Virus record (IMG/VR): IMGVR_UViG_3300030106_006004
Location: 1-24,862 of that record
DNA from: a virus
DNA length: 24,862 nt
Strand: one strand, 5' to 3'
Shown: piece by piece, positions 8,953 to 16,327 of the stretch
How positions within the stretch are numbered: the stretch's first letter is position 1
Layout of the letters: each line of letters starts with the position of its first letter
Position numbers and translations under genes: made by a program
Notes under the pieces: model-generated
The model's input: the letters and a program-made list of their open reading frames with translations, nothing else
What the model was told of the DNA's origin: nothing
Database searches by the model: none

Positions 8953-11420
8953 TGGCTGAAGTCGATCCTAAATTTTTACAAAGGTCTCCAGAGCAAATTC
9001 GTTTAGAAGCATCTGATAAATCTGACGCATACGATGCTTTTCTTTCTGGTTTAACCAATGATGAAACAGCCAAGATTGCTTGGCTTGCGAACAAAAGATT
9101 CCCATACGCTGCTGAACAGGGTGATGATCCGATGGATTATTATTACATTGATGGCGATGGCGATATTGCATACAGAGACCCTGTATCAAAAGAATTTAAA
9201 AAAGAGTTTCAAGAGTTTGATATTTTTGGCTTCGGTGTTGATGTAGAGGATGTTTATGGTTCGGTCTTTCCTACTTTGCAATTTCTATCAGAAGTGATCG
9301 GTGGTGCTGGTGGATTAATGTACGGTGGTGTGACTGGCGGAATACCCGGTGCAATAACAGGTGGTGTCGCTGGTACTGCTACTGGTGGTGGGATAATGTA
9401 TGGGGTGAGGTCTGCATTATCGCAAATGCTCGATGGACCACTTTTAGAAACTGAAAAGATGACCAATGATCTTACAATTTCTAGTGCTGCTGGCGGTTTA
9501 CCTTTTGGGGCGCCTGCAAAAAGTTTTGGTTCTTTTGCTGGTGGTTTGGTCAAAAAATTCCCCGGTGCGGATGGACGAAAGCAATTACAAAACATAATCA
9601 CAGAGGGCGGTGATTCTGTTGATGCAAAAATACAGTTTGCGCAAGACAGGTTTGGAGTTACTTTGACTAGACCAGAAGCGCAAATGACGCTTACGAATGG
9701 TGCGCAACTACAATATTTTTTAAGTAAACAGCCCACATCACAAAAACTTTGGGACTTTTATCATGACAGAGCTCTACAGGTGCAAGACATTGCAGATGAG
9801 TTTTTCTCAGAACTACAATCTGGAAAATATGTAAGAGAAGGCGTCAAAAACAAATTGAGTGGGAAGGGCTCACTAAACGCACAGCTTGATGTAGCAAAAG
9901 CGTCAGATGCGGTTTTGAAAAAGATCGCAAAAAAGAGACAAGAAAGAGCAAGCAAAATTTATAAAGATGCTTTTGATATGCCAGATGTAAACATCGATGT
10001 GTCTGATCTGGTGTCTGGTTTAGATGAGAAACTTGCAGACAAAAATGTGAAAGGCAATTTGAGGAAGGCTTTTGTCGAGATGAGGAAGTCTTTAATCGAT
10101 CAAAACACAGGAAATGTTAAGAACACAACTGAGATGTTGCATGAGGGTCTTTATCAAGACTTTACGCCATTGATCGAAACGCTGACGAAAGACAATCAAA
10201 AATTTATAAAACGACAAGTTACGCAATTAAAAAATTCTGTTTCCAATAGGTTGAAAGAAGCCAACCCTTTGTACAAACTTGCAACCGATGTGTATGACCC
10301 AAGCAAAGGTCATTTACAGGTCCTTGAAAAAAGCATAGTAAATGCTTTTGCAAAAGCATCAGAAAGAGGCGGTCAAAGCGCTGTGAACACGGTGAATAGG
10401 ATGTTCAAGGGCAGTGCTACACCAAAAGAAATAACAGACCTTAAAAGATTGTTACAGGCTGAATTTGTAGATGAAGAAGGCATCACAAGATCAGGAGCTC
10501 AAGATTGGCAGAATGTAAAAGGCGCTTGGTTACAAACACAATTTGATGATGCAATATCTGGCAGTATCAATCCTCTTGGTGCTCCGAATAGATTTTTGTC
10601 TTCTATCGGTATTCGTGGAAATATAAAAACAGTATTTCCTGCTGCTGGCACAAGAGAGATTGGTCAAGAGGCAAGCGAGCTTGCTGCGGAACAAGCGGTT
10701 GTCAGAGGTAGAAAAGCAAAGATTTTAGAGGCTATATTGGAACCAGATGAATTGAATAACTTTGTTGATCTGGTTGAGCTTATGCAAATGACCAGTCACA
10801 TCGCAACACAATCTGCCTCTCCAACACAATCATTGCAAGCGATGAAAGACATTTTGGTGAACGAGGGCACAAGGTTGGGAGTTTGGGAAAAGGGCAAACA
10901 GATCACAATGGGCGCAGTGAATCTAATACCAAGAATTTTAAACAAAGGGTTTGGGGACATACAAGAAAAAGTTATTGCAACCCAAAAAGAGGCTTATGAA
11001 GAACTGTTGATTGAAGCGCTTATAAATCCAAAGAAGGCTGTAGAGCTTAGACAGTTTATGGATTCAATCGATCCCATGACTTATCTTATGGCACAAACTT
11101 TTGCCAGAGGTGGTGTCGAAGGTTTGACTGAACTAGCTGAGACCACAGATGAAAGAAATACAGCTTTGATGGAAGAAAAAATACAAAGAAGGGATGAAGA
11201 GGCTACGAGAAAACTTCTTGAACAAGAAGCTACACAAGCACAAGAGGCTCAGAACTTATCGACAAGAATCCAAGACTTCCAAATGCCACAGGTCGATGCG
11301 CCATTGTTTGAGCCAGAAGCAGATCTGGCACCACAGGAAATGTTGTCGCCAACTATTTTGCCCAGCGAAAAAGATCGTGAGATTGCTTCAAGACAACTCG
11401 GTATCGGCAGTCTCGCCTAA
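8952..11420 (+). CDS. Large internal virion / DNA-ejection protein (822 aa)
   Basis: This is the last gene of the virion operon. Residues about 112-155 form a glycine-zipper segment (GGAGGLMYGGVTGGIPGAIT and onward) able to insert in membrane, as in podovirus inner-core and ejection proteins. It is followed by long, charged, helix-rich regions (about 230-450 and 560-760) and a coiled-coil C-terminus rich in E, Q and R (MEEKIQRRDEEATRKLLEQE). No lytic transglycosylase or other catalytic motif was recognised. Coupling to the gene before is by TAATG. Its last 33 bases overlap the 3' end of a gene on the other strand. The call as an ejection protein rests on size, position and the zipper. Confidence 0.65.
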   Translation: MAEVDPKFLQRSPEQIRLEASDKSDAYDAFLSGLTNDETAKIAWLANKRFPYAAEQGDDPMDYYYIDGDGDIAYRDPVSKEFKKEFQEFDIFGFGVDVEDVYGSVFPTLQFLSEVIGGAGGLMYGGVTGGIPGAITGGVAGTATGGGIMYGVRSALSQMLDGPLLETEKMTNDLTISSAAGGLPFGAPAKSFGSFAGGLVKKFPGADGRKQLQNIITEGGDSVDAKIQFAQDRFGVTLTRPEAQMTLTNGAQLQYFLSKQPTSQKLWDFYHDRALQVQDIADEFFSELQSGKYVREGVKNKLSGKGSLNAQLDVAKASDAVLKKIAKKRQERASKIYKDAFDMPDVNIDVSDLVSGLDEKLADKNVKGNLRKAFVEMRKSLIDQNTGNVKNTTEMLHEGLYQDFTPLIETLTKDNQKFIKRQVTQLKNSVSNRLKEANPLYKLATDVYDPSKGHLQVLEKSIVNAFAKASERGGQSAVNTVNRMFKGSATPKEITDLKRLLQAEFVDEEGITRSGAQDWQNVKGAWLQTQFDDAISGSINPLGAPNRFLSSIGIRGNIKTVFPAAGTREIGQEASELAAEQAVVRGRKAKILEAILEPDELNNFVDLVELMQMTSHIATQSASPTQSLQAMKDILVNEGTRLGVWEKGKQITMGAVNLIPRILNKGFGDIQEKVIATQKEAYEELLIEALINPKKAVELRQFMDSIDPMTYLMAQTFARGGVEGLTELAETTDERNTALMEEKIQRRDEEATRKLLEQEATQAQEAQNLSTRIQDFQMPQVDAPLFEPEADLAPQEMLSPTILPSEKDREIASRQLGIGSLA

Positions 11421-11648
11421 GTCTGAATCGTTGGTCGCTTCGATCATCGCACCATAGACATCGAAATTTAACTCATGCCCCATGATGACTTCGCCATCAA
11501 TGTTGACCATTAGGTTTCTGGCAATCAATCGCAACATCGCGGTTTGATGAAATAAATTCATGCGATTAAACATTTCGAGAACTTCGCTGGGGTGCTCGAT
11601 TTCTTTAGAAGCAACGACTTGCTTCTGTTTCTTGGATTTGCCGAACAT
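11388..11648 (-). CDS. Small hypothetical protein, 3' end antisense to virion gene
   Basis: An 86-aa protein from the ATG at 11648; a TTG three bases upstream is an alternative start. The ATG overlaps the stop of the preceding minus-strand gene (TGATG), so the two are coupled. The sequence has a basic N-terminus (FGKSKKQKQ) and an amphipathic middle (LEMFNRMNLFHQTAMLRLIA). The last 33 bases overlap the end of the 822-aa virion gene tail to tail. I do not recognise the family. With its partner it forms a two-gene unit transcribed against the virion block, possibly regulatory. Confidence 0.6.
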   Translation of the reverse strand: MFGKSKKQKQVVASKEIEHPSEVLEMFNRMNLFHQTAMLRLIARNLMVNIDGEVIMGHELNFDVYGAMIEATNDSDLGETADTELS

Positions 11649-11845
11649 CAATTCTTCTCGTCTTGGATCACCAAGTTTTGATACGCTCTGTCGATCAGAA
11701 CTTTCAACTGGTCGATCTTAGATCGCATCTCTACATGGCAAACTGCTTCGAGCTTCTCATAGGTATCAAAGTCAACCGCTAGGCTCTTCCTGCCCTTTGG
11801 ATATTTGACCGTCTTCTCTGGTTTTTGTATTGCTTCTGCTTCCAT
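11648..11845 (-). CDS. Ribbon-helix-helix-like DNA-binding protein
   Basis: The core reads GRKSLAVDFDTYEKLEAV, then a second helix (MRSKIDQLKVLIDRAYQNLV). This is the strand-helix-helix arrangement of Arc/MetJ-type repressors: a basic, alternating beta strand, a helix starting after D, and a second helix beginning with S/K. Such proteins bind operator DNA as dimers. An ATG at 11857 is also in frame, but AGGAG stands four bases before the ATG at 11845, so I prefer the shorter 65-aa form. It starts at an AT-rich divergent region with TGTA/TACA repeats, where an autoregulatory operator would be expected. DNA binding is inferred from pattern only. Confidence 0.6.
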   Translation of the reverse strand: MEAEAIQKPEKTVKYPKGRKSLAVDFDTYEKLEAVCHVEMRSKIDQLKVLIDRAYQNLVIQDEKN

Positions 11846-11857
11846 TTCTCTCCTCAT

Positions 11858-12054
11858 AGATTGCTATTAGACCCTTGTAGGTTTTTACGATTATACACAA
11901 AGTTGTAAACATTTACACAAAAATATGCGTTTTTGCTCAAAAAATATGTGCAAAAAAAAGATGAAAATAAGTGTATAAATAGTTGTACATTTGTGTAAAA
12001 AAGTGTATATTGTAAATGTAAATGATGATTACTAACAAAAAAACGGAGAACAAA
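11858..12054. promoter_or_regulatory. AT-rich divergent regulatory region
   Basis: This 197-base gap separates the minus-strand repressor-like gene from the plus-strand early-type genes. It is very AT-rich and packed with TGTAAA, TTTACA and TGTATA-like words, many as near dyads (GTTGTAAACATTTACAC around 11901-11917). A TATAAT box for the minus strand reads at 11895-11890. It likely holds promoters for both directions plus operators. A minus-strand open frame across it (11854-12072) is not credible. Confidence 0.6.
11983..12011 (+). promoter_or_regulatory. sigma70-type promoter for the small-gene operon
   Basis: TTGTAC (11983-11988), a 17-base spacer, then TATATT (12006-12011). Transcription would start near 12018, about 37 bases before the ATG at 12055, which has a GGAG site. 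Spacing is ideal and both boxes are near consensus. Confidence 0.6.
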
Positions 12055-12174
12055 ATGAGTGAGATCTTTCACGACATTGTAGGGGTTAGATGCCCCATTC
12101 TTAATTTCAATATTTTTATCGCGTTGCCAGCAGGTCTAGTCTGGTACGCACTTTTTCTTATGGAGGTAATATAG
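12055..12174 (+). CDS. 39-aa predicted membrane peptide
   Basis: A short gene, easily missed by length cut-offs. The ATG has GGAG (12045-12048) six bases upstream and lies about 37 bases below a near-consensus promoter. The product starts MSEIFHDIVG and continues with a hydrophobic segment from about residue 15 to 39 (NIFIALPAGLVWYALFL), long enough for one membrane span with the N-terminus outside the hydrophobic part. The stop is two bases before the next ATG, and the GGAGG for that gene lies inside its last codons, so the two are coupled. It could be a superinfection-exclusion, lysis-timing or host-takeover peptide; the sequence does not say which. Confidence 0.6.
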   Translation: MSEIFHDIVGVRCPILNFNIFIALPAGLVWYALFLMEVI

Positions 12175-12176
12175 AC

Positions 12177-12659
12177 ATGATGTATTTTTACAATATACAC
12201 AACAAGAACGCCATTCTCGAAGAGGGTTTGGGAATTGAATCAAGAGACGGTAGCCCTGCTACTGGCTGGGATCTTTGGACCGAGATGATGCGAAATCCAG
12301 AGTCTTTTAAGACTGAGTATTTCAAATACTATAGCTGTGTCGCAACGATTGATTGCGAGCCGGGTACACATACTGAGGCTTGGTATTTAACCAACAGTGA
12401 GGAAGACTTTGCCAACAATTACCATGGAAGGGTTACTCCTTTGACTGGTTCTGGAAATATCCCATCAATGAGTGTTGGAGACATCGTGCTCCATGAGGGC
12501 AACGACACCTTGCCCAGTCGTAATGGCAAGTTCTTCATGTGCATGCCTGTGGGCTGGAAGTTGCTTGAGGAGTTGACTGCTGAAAGGGCTGAGAGCATGG
12601 CTAAGACGAAGGCTCTCATGGCTGATTGCTTGGAAGATTATAAAGAGGAGAGTGCATGA
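12177..12659 (+). CDS. Hypothetical accessory protein (160 aa), SMSVGD motif
   Basis: GGAGG at 12162-12166 gives a strong ribosome site ten bases before this ATG. The product contains PSMSVGDIVLHEG (about residues 97-109), close to the 'SMSVGDVI' block of YodL-like and related small phage or plasmid proteins, followed by a segment ending in GKFFMCMPVGWKLLEEL. The N-terminal half (YNIHNKNAILEEGLG, then WDLWTEMMRNPESF) has no family I can name. The C-terminus is an acidic helix. The stop overlaps the next start (ATGATG). It is one of several small soluble proteins in an early-looking operon. Function is unknown. Confidence 0.65.
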   Translation: MMYFYNIHNKNAILEEGLGIESRDGSPATGWDLWTEMMRNPESFKTEYFKYYSCVATIDCEPGTHTEAWYLTNSEEDFANNYHGRVTPLTGSGNIPSMSVGDIVLHEGNDTLPSRNGKFFMCMPVGWKLLEELTAERAESMAKTKALMADCLEDYKEESA

Positions 12660-12901
12660 TGTATGAAGAAAAAATCGGTAGGCATCGAGCTTACAAAATG
12701 TGGGTCGGCTATGGCATCAGAGAGGGTGAGACTTGGAAATTAGAGTTCAGCTCCAACGATGACATTACAGTTAGAGAGTATGTCAACAAAAAAATGGAAG
12801 ATGCGATTGCAAAAGCTCACGAGGAAAATCGTGGTTTGAATGAAGTCTGGAAATATGTCGATTACGGCACAGATGTAATAATTGAACGAGAAAATTGGTA
12901 G
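12656..12901 (+). CDS. Hypothetical small protein (81 aa)
   Basis: The start overlaps the previous stop; two adjacent ATGs (12656 and 12659) are possible and GAGGAG lies just upstream. The product is charged, with aromatic-rich short strands (YKMWVGYGIREGETWKLEF) and a helix (REYVNKKMEDAIAKAHEENR). No known domain was recognised. Only nine bases separate it from the DUF2958 gene, so it belongs to the same operon. Confidence 0.6.
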   Translation: MMYEEKIGRHRAYKMWVGYGIREGETWKLEFSSNDDITVREYVNKKMEDAIAKAHEENRGLNEVWKYVDYGTDVIIERENW

Positions 12902-12910
12902 GGGGAAATT

Positions 12911-13249
12911 ATGAAACTAATCACTAAAGAGATAGCTGCCAAACTATCAAAAAATATTGGCGATGCAAATGTTGATATGCCTTACTTGAAGTTGTTTAAC
13001 CCAGTGGGTTCAGCGACTTGGCTTATCACAGAATACAAGGAAGAGTCTGGTAGGCTCTTCGGCTTGTGTGATCTTGGCATGGGTTTTCCTGAGCTTGGTT
13101 ATGTGAGCCTGCATGAACTTGAGTCAATTCGTTTGCCGATGGGCTTAGGGATTGAGCGAGACATGTATTTTGAACCAACTAAAACTCTAGCTGAGTATGC
13201 AAGTGCTGCTCGAAAAGCTGGACACATTGACACTTATGGAGGTGCGTGA
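12911..13249 (+). CDS. DUF2958 family protein
   Basis: The product shows the DUF2958 signature almost end to end: LKLFNPVGSATWLITEY (about residues 27-43), then FGLCDLGMGFPELGYVSLHE (about 50-69), then LPMGLGIERDMYFEPTKTLA (about 75-94) and an Ala-rich helix. The length of 112 aa matches the usual full domain. The family is found in phages, plasmids and integrative elements, often beside replication or accessory genes; its biochemical role is not established as far as I know. GGGGGAAA precedes the ATG. Its stop overlaps the next start (TGATG). This is a confident family call without a function. Confidence 0.85.
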   Translation: MKLITKEIAAKLSKNIGDANVDMPYLKLFNPVGSATWLITEYKEESGRLFGLCDLGMGFPELGYVSLHELESIRLPMGLGIERDMYFEPTKTLAEYASAARKAGHIDTYGGA

Positions 13250-13746
13250 TGAACGATAAACCAATAAGGGAGAGTGTTGGAATGGAATTAAATAGTAATT
13301 ATTTCGTTCCAGACCATAAAAATTGGAGCTATGACAAGCCTAACTATTATGTGAGCAGAGTATTATATAGTTCTAGCAACTGGGCTTTTATAAATGATGA
13401 TCTTGATATTTTTCCCAATAGAAAAATCTTAGAAAAGAAAAAGAATTTAAGAATTATCTGGGACAGTAATGATCACAATCACCTTGATTACTGGGGCTAT
13501 TATGACAACTTTCCTTTTACACACAAAAACATTAGGAGATGGGTTATTTTAGAAGACATGACTGCTGTTGGTTTTAATGAAAATCCGAGCATTGGTTGGT
13601 CTTACCCAACAAAAAAAATGAAAGGGTTGCCGACATCTGGTGGCAGAATTTTGTTACCACGATGGAGCATAGAGGATCACAAATATATTCCAAGAGATAT
13701 AAAAGATAAGATATTGAGTTTGTTGAAAATTCATTGTGAACACTAA
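13249..13746 (+). CDS. Hypothetical aromatic-rich protein (165 aa)
   Basis: I chose the ATG at 13249 over the GTG at 13246 because GGAGG (13238-13242) lies six bases before it and the TGATG overlap matches neighbouring junctions. The product is unusually rich in W, Y, N and D (HKNWSYDKPNYYVSRVLY, DNHLDYWGYYDNF-like stretches) and rather basic toward the C-terminus. I recognise no family. Codon use looks more AT-rich than its upstream neighbours, which may mean separate acquisition, though I have not measured it. It is the last gene before an inverted repeat that covers the start of the oxygenase gene. Confidence 0.6.
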   Translation: MNDKPIRESVGMELNSNYFVPDHKNWSYDKPNYYVSRVLYSSSNWAFINDDLDIFPNRKILEKKKNLRIIWDSNDHNHLDYWGYYDNFPFTHKNIRRWVILEDMTAVGFNENPSIGWSYPTKKMKGLPTSGGRILLPRWSIEDHKYIPRDIKDKILSLLKIHCEH

Positions 13747-13763
13747 GACTGACTAACAATCTG

Positions 13764-13797
13764 ATCTGTCACATGGTATATTTATCGTGTGACAGAT
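13764..13797. promoter_or_regulatory. Perfect inverted repeat over the oxygenase start
   Basis: ATCTGTCACA (13764-13773) and TGTGACAGAT (13788-13797) are perfect 10-base arms around a 14-base AT-rich spacer. The right arm contains the GTG start (13789-13791) of the next gene. There is no T-run after it, so it is not a standard terminator. As DNA it could be an operator; as RNA a hairpin that hides the start. Confidence 0.55.
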
Positions 13798-14511
13798 TAT
13801 CATTTAAAGAACTATTTGCTATCGATGCAATCGCATTGGTGTATTAACCATGCGCTTTATGAATCCGTCCAAAACACATTGCCACTGATCGCAAAGTTCA
13901 ATGCTGGTGATGGCACTACTCGTCTGGAAGAAACACCGATCAAGAAACATCTAAAGAAGATCCACCCAGAGATTTACAAGGTGCCACTGTTTCGCAGGCA
14001 CTTTTGCAAACTGATGATGGACGAGATCAAGCACATGCAAAAGGAATTCAGTTTTGAGACCAACAAAGACGAGGACGAGTTGCGCCAGATCCCTGAGATC
14101 GTTCTGAGTGAGCGCTGCCCAGAGTTGTATCGCAACATGTGGTTCATTGTGCAAACCGTTTTGAATCCAATTTTCTTCTCGATCTGGCAAAGACATTGTG
14201 GATCCATAGCAAGTGTGCAGATCGCCAACTACAATCTGAAAGACAAACAACAAGGTGCATGGCATCATGACGAGAGCGCAGATCTCACGGTTGTCGTGCC
14301 ACTGAATACTGGGAAGTACGAAGGTGGCGGTACGGAATTTTATAATTATGGGATCGTAGATCCGTTACCGAGTGGTCATGCTTTGATCTTTCCAAGTTTC
14401 ATACACATGCACAGAGGTTTGCCAGTCGATACTGGAGATCGCTACTTACTGGTTTTCTGGCTGTATGATCGCAGTCGTGTCAACTACCTGTACGAAAACG
14501 CTCTACCATAG
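13789..14511 (+). CDS. 2-oxoglutarate/Fe(II)-dependent oxygenase (240 aa)
   Basis: The C-terminal half has the full 2OG-Fe(II) oxygenase signature: HxD at H159-x-D161 (AWHHDESADLTVVVPLN), a GGGTEF strand (about 178-183), distal histidine H208 (FIHMHRGLPV) and the 2-oxoglutarate-binding arginine R218, exactly ten residues later. Such enzymes hydroxylate or demethylate protein side chains, small molecules or nucleic-acid bases; the substrate here is unknown. The N-terminal 130 residues are helical and charged with no known domain. The GTG start lacks a clear ribosome site and lies in a perfect inverted repeat; an ATG at 13825 is the alternative. The 3' end overlaps the opposing exonuclease gene by nine bases. 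Confidence 0.8.
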   Translation: MTDYHLKNYLLSMQSHWCINHALYESVQNTLPLIAKFNAGDGTTRLEETPIKKHLKKIHPEIYKVPLFRRHFCKLMMDEIKHMQKEFSFETNKDEDELRQIPEIVLSERCPELYRNMWFIVQTVLNPIFFSIWQRHCGSIASVQIANYNLKDKQQGAWHHDESADLTVVVPLNTGKYEGGGTEFYNYGIVDPLPSGHALIFPSFIHMHRGLPVDTGDRYLLVFWLYDRSRVNYLYENALP

Positions 14512-15276
14512 ATCGTTTAGATCAACCGTCATGGGTCCTTCCATGTTGTAAGGCTTGAATGTGTTTTCCTTTTTGGCTCTCAACAAGGTTTGCAAGGCTT
14601 GCTCATTCTTGGCTGACGCATATTCAATGGCTTCATCGCTCATGCGATAAATTGCGTATGGATATGGGTGTTGTTTTTCTTGCGCCAAGAAATAAAACGA
14701 ATCGGCTCTGAGCCCAGTTGCACGGCAAGCATACAAATACAATGCTGCCTGCATGTGATAACGAAACATATTGATTGCTCTTTTGAATCCTTGTGGTGAA
14801 GCATCACGGCAGGTTTTTAGATCCCATGCGTTCTCACCGTCATACCAGTCCAGCCGAGACTTAAATGGCACACCGTGGTACATGTAACAAAGCGTGAGCT
14901 CAACTCTGTGATCGTCTTTTGGAATGTAATCGGACAGCACTTCTCTTCGATCCATGCAGGTTTCATACATGTCTTTCGTGATTGCGGTCATGTTTCCAAT
15001 CTCATCTATGAACTTCTGATACTCTTCTTTACCAGCTTTGGTTCTGCGGTTGATGTCTGGCTGGATCACAAACTCTTTATCAAAGTTGTGATGCTCCAGA
15101 AAAACCGTGTGTTGTACCCTGCCTTCTAAAAGCGCTGGTGTTTCTGATAATTCGCTTCGGTTCTTCCAAGTGTAAGGACACTTGGATATGGTCATGAGAT
15201 CGTGAGAACTGTGAGCATCGATTGCCCTGTACTCATCAAATGGTATGTCGTCAAAGACGCCTTCTTTAAATTCCAT
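14503..15276 (-). CDS. PD-(D/E)XK exonuclease, RecE / DUF3799-like
   Basis: The 257-aa protein has the RecE/lambda-exonuclease-like nuclease core. LLEGRVQHTVFLEH gives H56. VELTLCY supplies an acidic E126. SRLDWYDGENAWDLKTC gives D143 and the D152-x-K154 pair. YHMQAALYL gives Q176. These are the metal-binding and catalytic positions of 5'-3' double-strand-DNA exonucleases that start single-strand annealing recombination. GGAGGCAAC directly precedes the ATG. It is the last gene of a minus-strand unit with a predicted ssDNA-binding protein and DUF3310. No Redbeta/RecT annealing protein is seen in the window. It converges on the oxygenase gene with a nine-base overlap. Confidence 0.85.
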   Translation of the reverse strand: MEFKEGVFDDIPFDEYRAIDAHSSHDLMTISKCPYTWKNRSELSETPALLEGRVQHTVFLEHHNFDKEFVIQPDINRRTKAGKEEYQKFIDEIGNMTAITKDMYETCMDRREVLSDYIPKDDHRVELTLCYMYHGVPFKSRLDWYDGENAWDLKTCRDASPQGFKRAINMFRYHMQAALYLYACRATGLRADSFYFLAQEKQHPYPYAIYRMSDEAIEYASAKNEQALQTLLRAKKENTFKPYNMEGPMTVDLNDLW

Positions 15277-15284
15277 GTTGCCTC

Positions 15285-15527
15285 CTAGAATGGTTCATCT
15301 ATCGGAAACGGCTCTTCCAGCTCAACCTTTTGAACCAGTCGATCCAAATACCATTGCGCTTTTTTAAGGTCGTTCATTGGGTCTTTTTTATGTTCCCATC
15401 TGTGAAGATACTTGAACACGGATCCGAGTAGATAATATTTAAAATTTTTGCCCAGTTGTTGCTCGATGTACTCGATGCTTTCAAGTGGTGCTTTCTTGTA
15501 ATGTTCTGGATTGATTTTATCGGTCAT
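15285..15527 (-). CDS. DUF3310 family protein
   Basis: The 80-aa product matches DUF3310: INPEHYKKAPLESIEYIEQQ (residues 5-24), then FKYYLLGSVFKYLHRWEHKK and the NDLKKAQWYLDRLV helix. It is full length for this small domain. DUF3310 proteins are common in phage early and replication operons and are sometimes annotated as nucleotide kinases, but I know of no proven activity. The ribosome site is weak (AGAGAAA). The gene is eight bases upstream of the exonuclease and 152 bases downstream of the predicted ssDNA-binding protein; that gap holds two strong inverted repeats which may set its expression apart. Confidence 0.85.
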   Translation of the reverse strand: MTDKINPEHYKKAPLESIEYIEQQLGKNFKYYLLGSVFKYLHRWEHKKDPMNDLKKAQWYLDRLVQKVELEEPFPIDEPF

Positions 15528-15544
15528 AATTTTTCTCTATAGGA

Positions 15545-15602
15545 CATTGGGTGAACAGTATTTAACAAACAATGGTGAACACATTTAGGGATTCACCCAA
15601 TG
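15545..15602. repeat. 11-bp perfect inverted repeat, 36-base spacer
   Basis: CATTGGGTGAA (15545-15555) is mirrored by TTCACCCAATG (15592-15602). A partial third copy (ACAATGGTGAAC, 15570-15580) lies between. It sits just upstream of the DUF3310 start on the minus strand, where an operator or leader hairpin would act. Confidence 0.6.
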
Positions 15603-15616
15603 CCACAATTAGTTAA

Positions 15617-15667
15617 GGCGATGAGGTTGGGAGGTTATTTTTGATGATTACCTTTTTCCTCATCGCC
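15617..15667. repeat. 10-bp perfect inverted repeat after the ssDNA-binding gene
   Basis: GGCGATGAGG (15617-15626) and CCTCATCGCC (15658-15667) can form a GC-rich stem. Read on the minus strand it lies between the ssDNA-binding gene stop and the DUF3310 gene, with no T-run after it. It may be a processing or partial-termination element, or protect the 3' end of the upstream message. Confidence 0.55.
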
Positions 15668-15679
15668 CACCCTCTTGAC

Positions 15680-16327
15680 TCAAAAGGGGATTTTATCGTC
15701 AGCGAAATCAGTGGAGGTGTCTTCCTGCTGACTCTCCTCTTTTTTAGCTGCCAAGAGTTCGAAGCTCTCATTGATGTCGTTCTGGATAAACTCTGGGAGT
15801 CCATCGAACACATCGCACATCGCTTTTGTTTCATCATTGCTGTTGCCATCGAACTCGTTGCAATAAACATCGAGGTCGAATACAACCGCTTCATTGATGG
15901 TTTCTTTTGTGGTGAAATCATCTGGTTTAAAGATCGCTTTGATGACTGCGTTGCCATTGTCATTGTGCTCAACATGCAAAGTCGCTGGTGCGCCAACCAT
16001 TTTAGCAACATCGAACCCATCGAGCTCTTCTTTGCTGAATGGTTTACCGCGCCAAGTCACTAGATCTTTATATAGTGTTGCGTTTTCATTTAGAGATGCA
16101 GTGTACTTTCGACCCAAGACAAATGGTTTCCCAGCGTTGGCACCTTCGGTCATGAGTTGATCTTGCAACTCCCAAGTGACACGCAATGTCTTTCTTTTCT
16201 TTGGCGGATTATCTTTCCACTGTTCTTCTCTTGTACCGAGATCAACGATGCTATAACATACACCGAGGTACTCGCCTTCTGGACAGATTTCTTTTTCGAA
16301 ACCGTCAGCACTTATGTTTAGTCCCAT
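15680..16327 (-). CDS. Predicted phage single-stranded-DNA-binding protein (215 aa)
   Basis: The protein follows the pattern of phage replication-module ssDNA-binding-like proteins: ICPEGEYLGVCYSIVDLGTR (about residues 13-32), RKTLRVTWELQDQ (about 45-57), YTASLNENATLYKDLVTWRG (about 75-94), and LDGFDVAKMVGAPATLHVEH. It ends in an acidic tail with the terminal DDKIPF, like the partner-binding tip of bacterial and phage SSB proteins. An OB-fold is inferred, not shown. GGAGGG precedes the ATG. A promoter (TTGCAC-17-TATGAT) lies just upstream. It is divergent from the primase-helicase and heads the unit with DUF3310 and the exonuclease, consistent with DNA replication and recombination. Confidence 0.7.
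   Translation of the reverse strand: MGLNISADGFEKEICPEGEYLGVCYSIVDLGTREEQWKDNPPKKRKTLRVTWELQDQLMTEGANAGKPFVLGRKYTASLNENATLYKDLVTWRGKPFSKEELDGFDVAKMVGAPATLHVEHNDNGNAVIKAIFKPDDFTTKETINEAVVFDLDVYCNEFDGNSNDETKAMCDVFDGLPEFIQNDINESFELLAAKKEESQQEDTSTDFADDKIPF

Noticed and set aside
11854-12072. Minus-strand open frame of 72 codons across the divergent AT-rich region
   Set aside because: Phe/Tyr/His/Asn-rich composition is what AT-rich noncoding DNA gives. It overlaps a good plus-strand promoter and the start of the plus-strand operon and has no ribosome site.
15641-16063. Plus-strand 140-codon frame opposite the ssDNA-binding gene
   Set aside because: The minus-strand protein has a conserved pattern and DDKIPF tail with a strong ribosome site; the plus frame is its shadow.
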